DNA from: Branchiostoma floridae
Lineage: Eukaryota; Chordata; Leptocardii; Amphioxiformes; Branchiostomatidae
NCBI RefSeq assembly: GCF_000003815.2
Contig: NC_049993.1
Coordinates: 1,667,275 to 1,731,274 of the forward strand
Direction: 5' to 3'
Length of the DNA stretch: 64,000 nt
The position numbers and the translations under genes are program-made. This document shows, piece after piece, positions 20,535 to 30,559 of this stretch. Numbering within the stretch: the first letter of the stretch is position 1; each line of letters begins with the position of its first letter. The notes below the pieces were generated by a model. It saw only the letters and a list, made by a program, of their open reading frames with translations. It was not told where the DNA came from and made no database searches.

Positions 20535-22043
20535 ATGTCCAGACAACAGGAGTTCATCTGTGGCCTCTCCCACGAGGTGACCATAGCAGTCCTCCCCAGA
20601 CTGACCATGGATGAGCTAATGATTGAACTCAACAGAAGAGTTCAAAACATGGACAAAGAGAACAGCATCAAGGACAGGCTGATCAATTTCCTTAGGGACG
20701 TGATGTTGGAGGAATATCGTCAACTGGAAAGAGTATCAGAAGTAAGTTCTCCAGAGGAAACGAGCATACCCTTGCGAGACCAGGAGACAGCTACCATGCA
20801 AGAGAATGTTCTGAGTGCGTACACTGAAACAATGTTATCAGAGACGTCAAGTCCTGACACCTCACAACAGAGTTCTGGACTGGACATTGTGATAAAGAAG
20901 GAACGCAGTGACTTGTTCGTGCCCCAGTTTGATACAGCGCCAAGTGGCGCAGAGCAGGTGCAGCTGACTGTTCCACAACAAGATCAACTTTGTAACATTC
21001 CCAGTCCACTGACAGGTTCACCAACGATTCCTTCATGCGAAATACCCTTGACACAAATGAATACCATAACTGACTCTTGCATTAAAGAAGAAGATGTTGC
21101 TATGCCAACTGAGGATGAAGCAGTTAGAGCTTGTCATGGTGACCTCAACATTCACACTCCTATATCCAGGTCTCAGGAGCCCGATACACTTAATCTGATG
21201 AATACTTCTACTTGTTCTAGGACAGATAGCCACGTGGAAAGCGATACATGCCTGGCTTCTTGTCAACTGCCTCCAAACCACGGTTACGTACATACATGTA
21301 TAAAGATGGAATACCATGTGTCTGAGGATGATCAGAACGCACAAATTTCTCAACCGTCAAACCCGGTTCAAACTGAACACTATACCGATGACAGAGACAC
21401 TGGTATAATCAACAGCGGACACGAGAAACGACAGACTAGAAAAGACAGTAGTGAGGAAACACCTTTGGCTCCTTGTCAACCGACTTCAAACCAGGATTGT
21501 GAGAGCATGGCGACTCTTCGTCCTGACAATGACTCACAAATCGGTTCCAAACGCCACATGTGCGAATTGAAAACATCATTTGTAAACAGCTCCTTCAAGC
21601 GCAGAAAACGTAATAAAGGAGAAAAACCTTTTACGTGTGGGGAATGTGGTTACAGGGCACGTCATCAGCGTCGTCTTGTCGAACACATGAGAACACACAC
21701 CGGCGAGAAACCTTTTAAATGTAATCAATGCAACTACAAGACGTCATTCAAAACGAATCTTGGCCAGCATATGAAAAGACACACGGACGCAGAACCTTAC
21801 AGCTGCGAGCTTTGCGACTACCAGACCTATCGAAAGTCTCACATTGAAAGGCATATGATGGGCCACTCTGGTGTAAAATCCTACAAATGTGAAGAATGTG
21901 AGTATCGAACAGCTGACAAGGCCAATTTTTACAGACACAGCAGGCTTCACACCGGTGAGAAACCCTACAGTTGTCAAGAGTGTGACTACAAGGCAAGACA
22001 GAAGTTCAACCTCCTCAGGCATGTGAAAAGGAAACACCTGTGA
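20535..22043 (+). CDS. Family A zinc-finger protein A3 (502 aa)
   Basis: Same architecture as A2. ATG follows the acceptor TTTCAG (20528-20533). Residues 7-65 are the conserved N-terminal helical domain (ICGLSHEVTIAVLPRLTMDE on). Residues 66-345 are an acidic linker with psi-K-x-E sites IKKE (120-123), IKEE (183-186) and IKME (256-259). A basic stretch KRRKR lies at 355-359. Five C2H2 fingers span 366-501 ([19 protein letters not shown] through [19 protein letters not shown]). Contacts (-1,2,3,6) are HRRE, FTNQ, RSHR, DANR and QFNR. They differ from A2 at most positions while the framework is nearly unchanged. Intact. A poly(A) signal AATAAA lies at 22532-22537. Confidence 0.88.
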   Translation: MSRQQEFICGLSHEVTIAVLPRLTMDELMIELNRRVQNMDKENSIKDRLINFLRDVMLEEYRQLERVSEVSSPEETSIPLRDQETATMQENVLSAYTETMLSETSSPDTSQQSSGLDIVIKKERSDLFVPQFDTAPSGAEQVQLTVPQQDQLCNIPSPLTGSPTIPSCEIPLTQMNTITDSCIKEEDVAMPTEDEAVRACHGDLNIHTPISRSQEPDTLNLMNTSTCSRTDSHVESDTCLASCQLPPNHGYVHTCIKMEYHVSEDDQNAQISQPSNPVQTEHYTDDRDTGIINSGHEKRQTRKDSSEETPLAPCQPTSNQDCESMATLRPDNDSQIGSKRHMCELKTSFVNSSFKRRKRNKGEKPFTCGECGYRARHQRRLVEHMRTHTGEKPFKCNQCNYKTSFKTNLGQHMKRHTDAEPYSCELCDYQTYRKSHIERHMMGHSGVKSYKCEECEYRTADKANFYRHSRLHTGEKPYSCQECDYKARQKFNLLRHVKRKHL

Positions 22044-22531
22044 AACTACTAGTACTGTCAGTTAAAGCCAGAGATAATATCACATATGTTTATTTACGTT
22101 TAATATTTCCTTTTTTTTTGCTGCATAAAAAACAGATATAAAACGTGATAAACATTTCTTGTAGCAACCATTTATTTGTTCGTTTATCTTATGTATTTAT
22201 TCAATTATGTTTTGCTTATTTCTGTTTTTCTTGGCCAGGATAGACTAGCACAGTGACTTGTACTGGTCTAAGGTGGTGTCTTGAAAAATGATAATTGGAC
22301 AATTTCAAAGTGTTCGTAGTGGTGCTTTTGGGGCTAGAGAGTAGTTTTAGAACTTGTATTTTAAGTCCAACTCCAAATATTTAGTACAAAATTTCTGTTT
22401 GTTTTGTTTACAGAAAGGTAAAGGAAGCAAAATAGAACAATGCTTAAGACTGCATACTAGTATATTCTAGTATTCATTTCCAATAATGCTTCATAGCATG
22501 TGTCTGTGTGTCCCCATACTTTCCAACAGAA

Positions 22532-22537
22532 AATAAA
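22532..22537 (+). terminator. Candidate poly(A) signal of gene A3
   Basis: AATAAA in AAAATAAAGTTGAACAT, sharing the downstream GTTGAACAT with the A2 signal. Confidence 0.55.
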
Positions 22538-22670
22538 GTTGAACATGTATGCCCACTACTGTGTAAATATCTTGTGAAAAATCAAGCTATAAAGTGTTTT
22601 TCCAGACCCGTAGAGTTGGTCTATGTACATGTAAGTCTATCATTTGGGTAATCAGTGGGCACAACCATAA

Positions 22671-22799
22671 TGACCTTTGACCTCAGCACATTTTCTGTGT
22701 CAGCCATATTTCCTTTGTTCGAACTCCAAGCCAAGAAGAGGTCTTGGCTTCAAAGGAAGAAATCATTTCACCCTCATCCGGCAAGGATTTAAACCAGGT
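22671..22799 (+). promoter_or_regulatory. Gene A4 promoter motifs and 5' non-coding exon
   Basis: A perfect DR1 arrangement TGACCTTTGACCT (22671-22683; two AGGTCA half-sites with one spacer on the other strand), then YY1-like CAGCCATATT (22701 on). The exon ends TTTAAACCAG at 22797 with donor GTGGG. The intron runs to the acceptor at 23469-23470 and has a GTGGGGAGGGGGGCATCC tract near 22914. Confidence 0.6.
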
Positions 22800-23471
22800 G
22801 GGATTCTAAACCTCATCATGCTAAACAAGACTTCAAGAATCGACTTAAAATTCAGATTTTTCGTAAATAGATCGCTTATTAATAAATGAAGTCTGTTTGT
22901 GGGTGTTGATCGATGTGGGGAGGGGGGCATCCAAACGAAACAGAATTCGCAGTTTTGTTCCTCGCGTAAAGCTTGTTTCACCTTTTAGGTTACTTAGTAT
23001 TGAATTAGGCAGAGACCTCGATGCTAATAAACAATCTAGTTCTGTGTAGGATAAGTACTGTGTAAATGTACGCTGTGCTCAATTTCGAATCTATTAGTGG
23101 AAGAAGAGGTCGTATTACACCATATTCAATATTCATGTTGGGATATACTAAGTTACATAGACTGGAGGGGTACTAACAGCTGTCATACTCTTGTAACATT
23201 TCACTTCATGTAAACCTTCTCTGAGAATAACTTCCTCATTTGCAGACGTATTTTTGCTGTTAGATGAGTACTATTCCAGGTTGATATACTGTTCACATAC
23301 CATCAGATTTCTTCTTCTTCAATTGAGGTCATATGGTTTAACTGGTGGATTTGAACGCTAACATTTTAGCAGAAGAATTTCCATTCCGCCAAGGTGTTCA
23401 GCTTTAGTTCTCTGAGAAAAATGTACATTTCATAAAAACTCGCTTTTCTTATATCAATGTTGTCCTTCAGC

Positions 23472-25271
23472 ATGTCCAGACAACAGTTCATCTGTGGCCT
23501 CTCGCACGAGGTGACCATAGCAGTCCTCCCCAGACTGAACATGGAGGAGCTGATGTTTGAACTCAACAGAAGGATTCAAAACCTGGACAAAGAGAACAGC
23601 ATCAAGGACAGGCTGGTCAGTATCCTTAGGGGCGTGATGTTAGAGGAATACCGCCAGTTGGAGAAGAAGTCAGAAGTCAGTTCTCCAGACGAAACGACCA
23701 TACCTGTGCAAAATCAGGATAACGTTCTGACTATGTACGCTGAAACAATGTTGTCAGAGACTTCAAGTTCTGACGCCTCACAGCAAAGGTTAGGACTGGG
23801 CATTGTGATAAAGAAGGAACGCCATTCAAGCATTGAAATGCTGATGAACGCAGAGCAAAAGTATCTCGGCTTGGATTCAGACCAAGTACAGCTGATTGTT
23901 TTGGAACGAGATGAACTTAGTAACACGCCCATGCTAGGCTCATCAACAATTTCTTCATGCGAAGCCTCCCTGCCACAAATGTATAGCACAGATGGGTGTC
24001 CCATTAAAGAAGAAGATGTTGCTATGGCGACTACGGATGAAGCAGCTAGAGCTTGTCATGATGAGCTTAACAAGAAAGAAAGGAATACAAGCAGTGATGT
24101 GCTCATGTATACAAGAGAGCCCGAGTTTGATACAGACCAGGTACAGCTGACTGTTCCACAACAAGATCAACTTTGTACCATGCCAAGTCAATGTTCACCA
24201 ACACTTCCTCCATGCGATGCCACTCCGATACACATGAATAACACAACAGACTTTCGCATTAAAGAGGAAGACTTTGATATGCTTCCTGGGGATGAAGCAC
24301 GTAGAACTCACCATGACGAGCTTAACATTGACACTTCTACATTCAGTATACAGGTGCAGGATACAAGAAATTCAATGAATACCCCTTACTCAGAGACGCC
24401 TGCAGAAAGCAATACACCCGGAGAGGAAGCACCTTCGGCTTCTTGTCATCTGCCTTCCGACCACGGTGATGCACATTTAAATATAGAATGCCATGTGTCC
24501 CATGATGGTCAAATCGGGCAAACGTCTCAACCTTCAAACCCGATTCAAACCGAACACTACACTGGTGACAGGGACTTTGGTTTCATCAACAACGGACATA
24601 AGCAAAGTGGAAAATACACTAGTAGTGAGCAAACGCCTCAGCCTTCCTCTCAACCTACTGCAGGGAAGGATTGTGAGAACATGGCGTCCCTTCTACCTGC
24701 CAATGGCTCACAAATCGAGTCCAAACGGCACGAATGTGACGCATATGGATTTAAAACGTCACTGGCACACAGTTTCTCCCAGCATAGGCAAAGCCACAAA
24801 GGAGAAAAACCTTTCATGTGCGACGAATGTGGTTACAGGGCACGCCGTAAGTACCAGCTTGTCGGACACATGAGAAGACACACTGGCGAGAAACCGTTCA
24901 AGTGTAATCGATGCAGCTACAAGGCGTCATTAAAAAGTTTGCTTGTCGAGCATATGATAAGGCACACGAAAGCCGAATTACCTTACAGCTGTGAAATTTG
25001 TGATTACAAGACCTATCGAAAGTCGAATCTTACGAGACATTTGAAGTGCCACGCTGGTGTGAAACCTCACAAATGTGAAGAATGTGGCTACAGCACAGTT
25101 GAAAAGGGCAATCTTATTAAACACAGGAGGTGTCACACCGGTGAGAGACCCTACAGTTGTCACAAATGTGACTACAAGGCAAAGGATAAGGGAAAACTGA
25201 GCCGGCATATCAGATGCAAACACCCTTCAGACTGTCATAAGTCAAAACCAGCTGAAATAACGTCATTTTAG
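23472..25271 (+). CDS. Family A zinc-finger protein A4 (599 aa)
   Basis: ATG follows the acceptor CCTTCAG (23464-23470). Residues 6-64 are the family N-terminal helical domain. The linker is longer than in A2 and A3 because a segment of about 85 residues (114-200 and 201-285, both beginning KKER and ending HDELN) is duplicated. psi-K-x-E sites: IKKE (113-116), IKEE (178-181) and IKEE (263-266); the IKME site of the paralogues is lost (LNIE). A degenerate finger (HECDAYGFKTSL, second Cys replaced by Tyr) precedes five good fingers (448-584). Contacts (-1,2,3,6) are RYQG, LSLE, RSNT, EGNK and DGKS. Intact, C-terminal tail SDCHKSKPAEITSF. Confidence 0.88.
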   Translation: MSRQQFICGLSHEVTIAVLPRLNMEELMFELNRRIQNLDKENSIKDRLVSILRGVMLEEYRQLEKKSEVSSPDETTIPVQNQDNVLTMYAETMLSETSSSDASQQRLGLGIVIKKERHSSIEMLMNAEQKYLGLDSDQVQLIVLERDELSNTPMLGSSTISSCEASLPQMYSTDGCPIKEEDVAMATTDEAARACHDELNKKERNTSSDVLMYTREPEFDTDQVQLTVPQQDQLCTMPSQCSPTLPPCDATPIHMNNTTDFRIKEEDFDMLPGDEARRTHHDELNIDTSTFSIQVQDTRNSMNTPYSETPAESNTPGEEAPSASCHLPSDHGDAHLNIECHVSHDGQIGQTSQPSNPIQTEHYTGDRDFGFINNGHKQSGKYTSSEQTPQPSSQPTAGKDCENMASLLPANGSQIESKRHECDAYGFKTSLAHSFSQHRQSHKGEKPFMCDECGYRARRKYQLVGHMRRHTGEKPFKCNRCSYKASLKSLLVEHMIRHTKAELPYSCEICDYKTYRKSNLTRHLKCHAGVKPHKCEECGYSTVEKGNLIKHRRCHTGERPYSCHKCDYKAKDKGKLSRHIRCKHPSDCHKSKPAEITSF

Positions 25272-25289
25272 TGGTTGCTAGTGTAAAAG

Positions 25290-25425
25290 AAAAAATAGTG
25301 CACTGAGTTTGTCAATAGCATGGCTATTGGCACACTGAGTGTGCTAATAGCCTGTTTAGGCTATTGACACAGTGAGTGTGTCAATAGCCTGTTTAGGCTA
25401 TTGACACACTTTAGTTTATATTCCA
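25290..25425. repeat. Fragment of a GGCTATTGACACA hairpin array
   Basis: Three to four palindromic modules built from GGCTATTGACACA and TGTGTCAATAGCC, separated by CTGAG or TGTTTA. The same module makes up the ends of the element at 54495-55537. No flanking duplication was found here. Confidence 0.7.
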
Positions 25426-25690
25426 TGTAAATTTCAAATAGCAGAACAAGTTTGCTTTGGGACTTATGATGGTTCAAAGAGGGCACAATATGACATTTTG
25501 TCAACATCATGACAATTGACTCCTAGATGTGTAAAGTTAGCAACAAAATAAGAAATTTAACTTAACAAGCCTGAGTTTGATAGACAAGAATATTTGTTAG
25601 TATTCCATGTAAATTTCAATATTACAGAGCAAGTTTGGTTTGGAACGTATGGTAGTTCAAGTAGAGCACTATATGAGATATTATCAAAAA
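25417..25690. repeat. Two-copy direct repeat, about 178-bp offset
   Basis: TATTCCATGTAAATTTCAA followed by AGCAAGTTTGSTTTGG-type sequence occurs at about 25420 and 25597. Confidence 0.6.
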
Positions 25691-25699
25691 CATGATTCA

Positions 25700-26539
25700 A
25701 GCATTAAATTTCTTACCAAGGTCACTCCGTGTCTCCGATCTGTGTGTGAGTGCAGATAATTGTCTCCCTTGGAATTAACTCTTGGTGTCCGGATAAAAAC
25801 TATACTTAAGTCAGTACTTACCAAGGTACGCTGATGCTCCAAACTATTACACGGTGTACATGTTTTCACAGCGACACAGATCCTCACGGCTTCAGAGTCG
25901 GTACTGACAGAGTAGTCAATTATAAATGACCGAATAGGGGATCCGGGAAGGGGACTGAAACCGGTTCGGCTGGTTTTAGGCAGCAGAACACAGCATTTAT
26001 GCTCGAACTCGGGTACATAAAGTAGTACGGATAAAACTGTTGAAACTGTTGAGAGTTATATAGCCTTATTTGAGAGGCAGCCAGATATAAGCTACTATAC
26101 GCTGCGTGGTCACGGAAGGTGTTGCCTCTGAGACTGTATAGTTTGGATTGTGAAAGTCTTATATCAAGTTCGTGTATATATAAGTGCGCCCCATTATGCA
26201 ACTGACCTTCTAGTGTGAGCCGGCTGCAGTTATTTGACCTCCGCAGAGCAGCGTTTCAAAGTGAGCGTCAGAAGGCGATACGCCGACAGGATTTTGATTT
26301 TGATTTTGACCCTGAAAGAGGAGAACCTAGCGAGAACTCAAGTTTTTTTAATCATCCACGGCGCGTGGCACTGCAACTTGGCTCACCGTGTCACACCGCG
26401 CCTCAGAGGTTAATCTAGGTCTCGGAGACTGTTTACATTCGAGGCGTAAGAATGAGTAAATGTCTGCCTGACCTGGCATGATAGCCAGGTCAGGTAGACA
26501 GGCCAGGTAGAAAGGCCAGGGCCCAGCCCAGGTCTTTCA
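25700..26539. other. Intergenic sequence without recognised genes
   Basis: A minus-strand open stretch (25920-26201) has no motif I recognise. A hairpin-prone GCCAGGTCAGG-rich segment lies at 26465-26530. Confidence 0.35.
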
Positions 26540-26860
26540 TCGAACCCGTAAGAAAGGTGTATGGCAATTTCAGTTGAATGTTTCAACCAGATTGTCTGGC
26601 AGACAAGAGGTTGTTCCTTGTCAGAAACTGATAAACCTGTGTATTTACTGTCCGTTCAATGATCTTAGAGACTGCCGGTAGATCACTGACCGGTCTATAA
26701 TTATCCGCCTCCGTCCTGCACCCCAATCTGGGAAATTGACAATGACAAATTCGGAATGGAGGTTAACGATGGAGCAATGACAGGAGCAGCTGCTCTAAGT
26801 AGTCGACAATTTAGCCCATCCAACCCACTGGCTTCGTTGACTTTCATGGTTAGGTTCAAT
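26540..26860 (-). pseudogene. LINE reverse-transcriptase fossil
   Basis: Minus-strand translation across a small break gives ASGLDGLNCRLLRAAAPVIA, then NYRPVSDLPAVSKIIERTV and FLTRNNLLSARQSGW. These are reverse-transcriptase blocks of CR1/L2/Jockey-type LINEs (NYRPVS.LP..SKI.ER...Q...FL). The catalytic YxDD region is absent. It is a short dead fragment. Confidence 0.7.
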
Positions 26861-27112
26861 CAAGACAAATGATTCAAAGATAGGTTGGAAACTAAAACAT
26901 AACCCTACTATGTAGTAATAATTGCAATGGGTGAAAGAGAGACGTGCATCTCTGTATCACATCAGCTGCATGGCCAAAAATGAGTAATTGTTGTGTTCTT
27001 TCGCTATATTCTTAGACTCTATTCTACCACCGCTGTTTACCAAGCTGGGTATTTTAGAGGAATTCAGTGTTTGTCTTTTTGTACATTGATGATTATACTG
27101 AACCTGTCCAGG

Positions 27113-27480
27113 GGAATTCAGAACATCACGTGGGGTAAACAAGGACGATGTTTCGTCCCTCACCTCTTAGCGACAAATCGCATTCCATGCCGTATTGCAT
27201 ACCTTCAAACCTTGGGTGGTGTACGTATATATAAAATTGAAACCAACTGTGAAACACCAGCACTGGCTAACATCTAAGGTTCCAAATTCAGATTTAAAGT
27301 CGATAAGGGCACCTTTTTCAATAGTGTAGGTTGAACGTTCTACACAATAAAGGGTAAGCAGGTTTCACATGACCTTTCCCCTCACAGTTCCTGTCACCTT
27401 TCATCCCTTGCTGCTCCAGACAGACGGCAAGCTTGCAGAACGATTGTGCAGAGGTAATAATCAACACTGGAAGCGGGTAA
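27113..27480 (+). promoter_or_regulatory. Gene B1 upstream region and 5' non-coding exon
   Basis: Homologous to 42838-43192 before B3. DR1-like TGACCTTTCCCCT lies at 27370-27382. The exon ends at GGAAGCGG (27476) with donor GTAAGAACG, conserved in all five B units. A second donor-like GAGGTAATAATC lies about 25 bases upstream and is also conserved. TATATATAAAA at 27226-27236 could be a TATA box but is not kept in B3. Confidence 0.55.
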
Positions 27481-28229
27481 GAACGATATTTACGTACAAC
27501 ATAACTGCAGTATCATGAACCATAGGGGGTAGAGGTCATTTCTATGGTATGTGGGCTACATTAAGCAGGATGCAAGACTTTTCGGGGTGACGAAGATGGG
27601 GCTGGGGAGGGGGGGGGGCATCCTTTACTTTCACGGAAACAAAAGAAGCACTATCACCATGGTAACTGGAGGTGTAGCAGACATCCTGTGGTGTTCGGTT
27701 ACATGTATAAAGTGCCAGGACAAAGCTCGAGGGGCTGGATCATGAATGTGTTTATGTAAGACTAAACAGATCTTGTTTCAAACGGCTAGTCTATTGGAAA
27801 GGCCACCTATAAATCTACTCAAGATGTCACTGAGGTCATTTAGGTCATTGGGAGAGTCTACTATAATATGGGTAACACTCTTATGAGGGGTAATTAGATA
27901 TGAGATGTAGCCAATCACAAAAATCTTAGAACTAAAATGCACGATAAAAAATAATCCCTTCTTAGGAATAAATTGCTTATTAATCATCTTTATCACCCCC
28001 TGTCCCTTCATAGTAAACATGTGTAGTAATGACATGAAACATATTTATTGGACAAATATATATTTTGTAATTGGAAAATCACAACAAACAGAACCAGCAG
28101 AAAAAGATAGAAAATAGCCTGTTAGGCTAGTCCATGTTGAGATAAACATCATTTGCTTGAATTAAACTATCTAGTCTAGATTGTTCTATTTCTTCTTTTC
28201 TAATATATTTTTATTCAGTTAGGTATGCC

Positions 28230-29159
28230 ATGGCAGAGGCAGGCAAAAGGTCGCCTACTGCTGTTCCCCAGAACATCTGTGATGGGTCTCCTACTTGCGT
28301 TTTGTGTGGCAGGGAGGCAAACATAACCAAAGACGAAACCGCGGCGAACAACACCAGTTTGGTCAGTCAACCGGAAGCAAATAGTGATGAGAAACCCTAC
28401 ATGTGTGGGGAGTGTGGGTACAGGACAGCCAGAGAGTCTCAGTTATCCCGACACATGAAGACACACACAGGGGGAAAACCACTCAAGTGTGACCAGTGTG
28501 ACTATTCTGCTGCACAAAAATGCACTTTGGACCGGCATCTAGCCAATCACACGGGTGATAAGCCCTACATGTGTGGGGAGTGTGGGTACAGGACAACACA
28601 GAAGTCCGATTTATCCACACATATGAGGACTCACACTGGTGAAAGACCATACAAGTGTGACAAGTGTGATTATTCTGCTGCAGTGAAATCCACTTTGGAC
28701 AGGCATCTGGCCAAGCATACTGGTGACAAACCCTACATGTGTGGGGAGTGTGGGTACAGGGCAACTCAGAAGTCTCATTTATCTGTACATATGAGAACTC
28801 ATACCGGTAGAAAACCCTACAAGTGTGACCAGTGTGACTATTCTGCTGCACACAAATTGAGTTTAGATCAACATCTAGCCAGACACACTGGTGATAAGCC
28901 CTTCATGTGTGGTGAGTGTGGATACCGGGCAGCTCAGAAATCTGATTTATCGAGACATATGAGAACTCACACGGGTGACAAACCCTACAAGTGTGATCAG
29001 TGTGATTATTCCACTGCAAGAAAATCCTCATTGGACAGACATCTAGCAAAACACACTGGTGATAAGCCCTACATATGTGGGGAGTGTGGGTATAGGACAA
29101 CTAAAAAATCTGCATTATCCCTACACATGATTAGAACCCACACAGGAGAAAAACCGTAA
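28230..29159 (+). CDS. Family B zinc-finger protein B1 (309 aa, 9 fingers)
   Basis: Probable nuclear DNA-binding protein. ATG is 12 bases after the acceptor TTATTCAG (28211-28218). A divergent leader of about 57 aa (MAEAGKRSPTAVPQN...) is followed by nine C2H2 fingers in strict alternation: odd type [19 protein letters not shown] and even type YKCDQCDYSAA.KS.LDRHLAKH. Even fingers are followed by TGDKP, odd ones mostly by a TGEKP-like linker. Contacts (-1,2,3,6): RSQR, QCTR, QSDT, VSTR, QSHV, HLSQ, QSDR, RSSR and KSAL. The last finger has H-x4-H. The stop (CCGTAA) replaces the Tyr of the next GEKPY. Decayed fingers continue to about 29400. Confidence 0.88.
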   Translation: MAEAGKRSPTAVPQNICDGSPTCVLCGREANITKDETAANNTSLVSQPEANSDEKPYMCGECGYRTARESQLSRHMKTHTGGKPLKCDQCDYSAAQKCTLDRHLANHTGDKPYMCGECGYRTTQKSDLSTHMRTHTGERPYKCDKCDYSAAVKSTLDRHLAKHTGDKPYMCGECGYRATQKSHLSVHMRTHTGRKPYKCDQCDYSAAHKLSLDQHLARHTGDKPFMCGECGYRAAQKSDLSRHMRTHTGDKPYKCDQCDYSTARKSSLDRHLAKHTGDKPYICGECGYRTTKKSALSLHMIRTHTGEKP

Positions 29160-29400
29160 AAGTTTGACAAGTGTGACTTTCTGCTTCACAAAAATCAACC
29201 TTGTAGCAACATCTAGCCATGCGTACCGATGGGAAACCCTACTAGAGAGGTGGGTACAGGACGACTCGGAAGTCTGACTTGCCGAACATTCAGAGAATTC
29301 ATAGAGGAGAGAAAAAAAACTTTAAATGTGACCAGTGCAACTATCCTACAGCACATGAAAAATCTTCTTTGGACAAGCATTGTAAAGCACGCCTAAGAGA
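29160..29400 (+). pseudogene. Decayed fingers after B1
   Basis: Remnants such as FDKCDF, a broken GYRTTRKSDL and FKCDQCNYPTAHEKSSLDKH, with stops and frameshifts. It is homologous to 45467-45700 after B3, so the loss predates the B1/B3 duplication. Confidence 0.7.
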
Positions 29401-30546
29401 AACACAACATTTTTTCGTCATGTGATGTCATAACATCTAAAAAAAATCTTTTATCCGACCAGACATTGTACCAATGTTGTATGTCATCTAGCTGTATTAA
29501 CACTCAAGGTAAAATCTGTATGTGTAGTCTGTGGAAGAATAACTTTACAACGAAATCCTTATACTAAATACTAGTAGAAATATACCGTATGTTTTTGCAA
29601 CATGCATGCATAAGAAGACAATACCATGCTGCTTGACTAAGTTGGGGCATTGACCTTGTTTTGTGAAGTGAGATTCTGTGACATAAAATGATGTTTCAGT
29701 TACTCATGGCTGATATGTAAGATCATATTAACTAATTAGTGAATATAAAGAAACTTTGATAAAAGTACACATTCATGCGACGTGTGCATCTGTGACATAG
29801 AATGTAGTTTTAGTGACTGTCATGTCTGATATGTACATAATTGATTCAATTCTAATTCCATTTCATTGTCTCTTGTGTAGTAGATGCACAGTATTGTGCT
29901 GGCCGTACAATTCCACAGGTCAATTTTATGTTCATAATAGGTCACATTAATGTTGTTGGTAATAAGGGCCACAGGACATATCTTTACTGCCTGACTAGGT
30001 TCCAAATAATAATGCAACATGAAATAAGAGACTATGATTATTATTTAAACACTATATAACGAACTTACACTATATGTTAGTATCACCGGTATTGAATATA
30101 TAATAGTAAATTGACGCTTATCCTGAATCTGTGTTCAACATTGTGAAAAAAATACAATGATGCTTGTGTAACATGAAACGTGTTCTCTTTGAGTGAAAGA
30201 TGATCAGGCGAAATACCATCTGCATTTGCAGGTAAGTGCAGGTAAAATTGGACCTGTGCTGGTATTTCTGGTGTCTACCTGCACAATCCCGCACTGGTCC
30301 ATGTACTGGGATTTCTACAACAGTCATAAATGTCCTGTGATGTAAGTGCATGTGGATAAGCTGCATAGACTTTTACTACCAATCAAGTATAAAAGAAAAG
30401 TAGCAGTAGTTCCTTAAACAATTCCATCATGATCCATACTTCCTAAATTCAGAGTGGTGCAGGTAAAGTTTTTCTGGTGTAGGCAATTAATTTGCGAACA
30501 CTAATTCAACAGAAACACAGAAAAAGTATCCCGAGCCCAGATGATG
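29401..30546. other. Family B 3' flank
   Basis: Non-coding sequence shared with the region after B3 (45700-46640). It contains an internal diverged repeat around GTGACATA-GAATGT. No gene seen. Confidence 0.5.
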
Positions 30547-30559
30547 TATAGATAGCATT

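Noticed and set aside
28483-28851. Minus-strand Cys/His-rich frames such as HTGHTCRVF opposite finger genes
   Set aside because: These are antisense shadows of the C2H2 coding strand and occur opposite every finger array.
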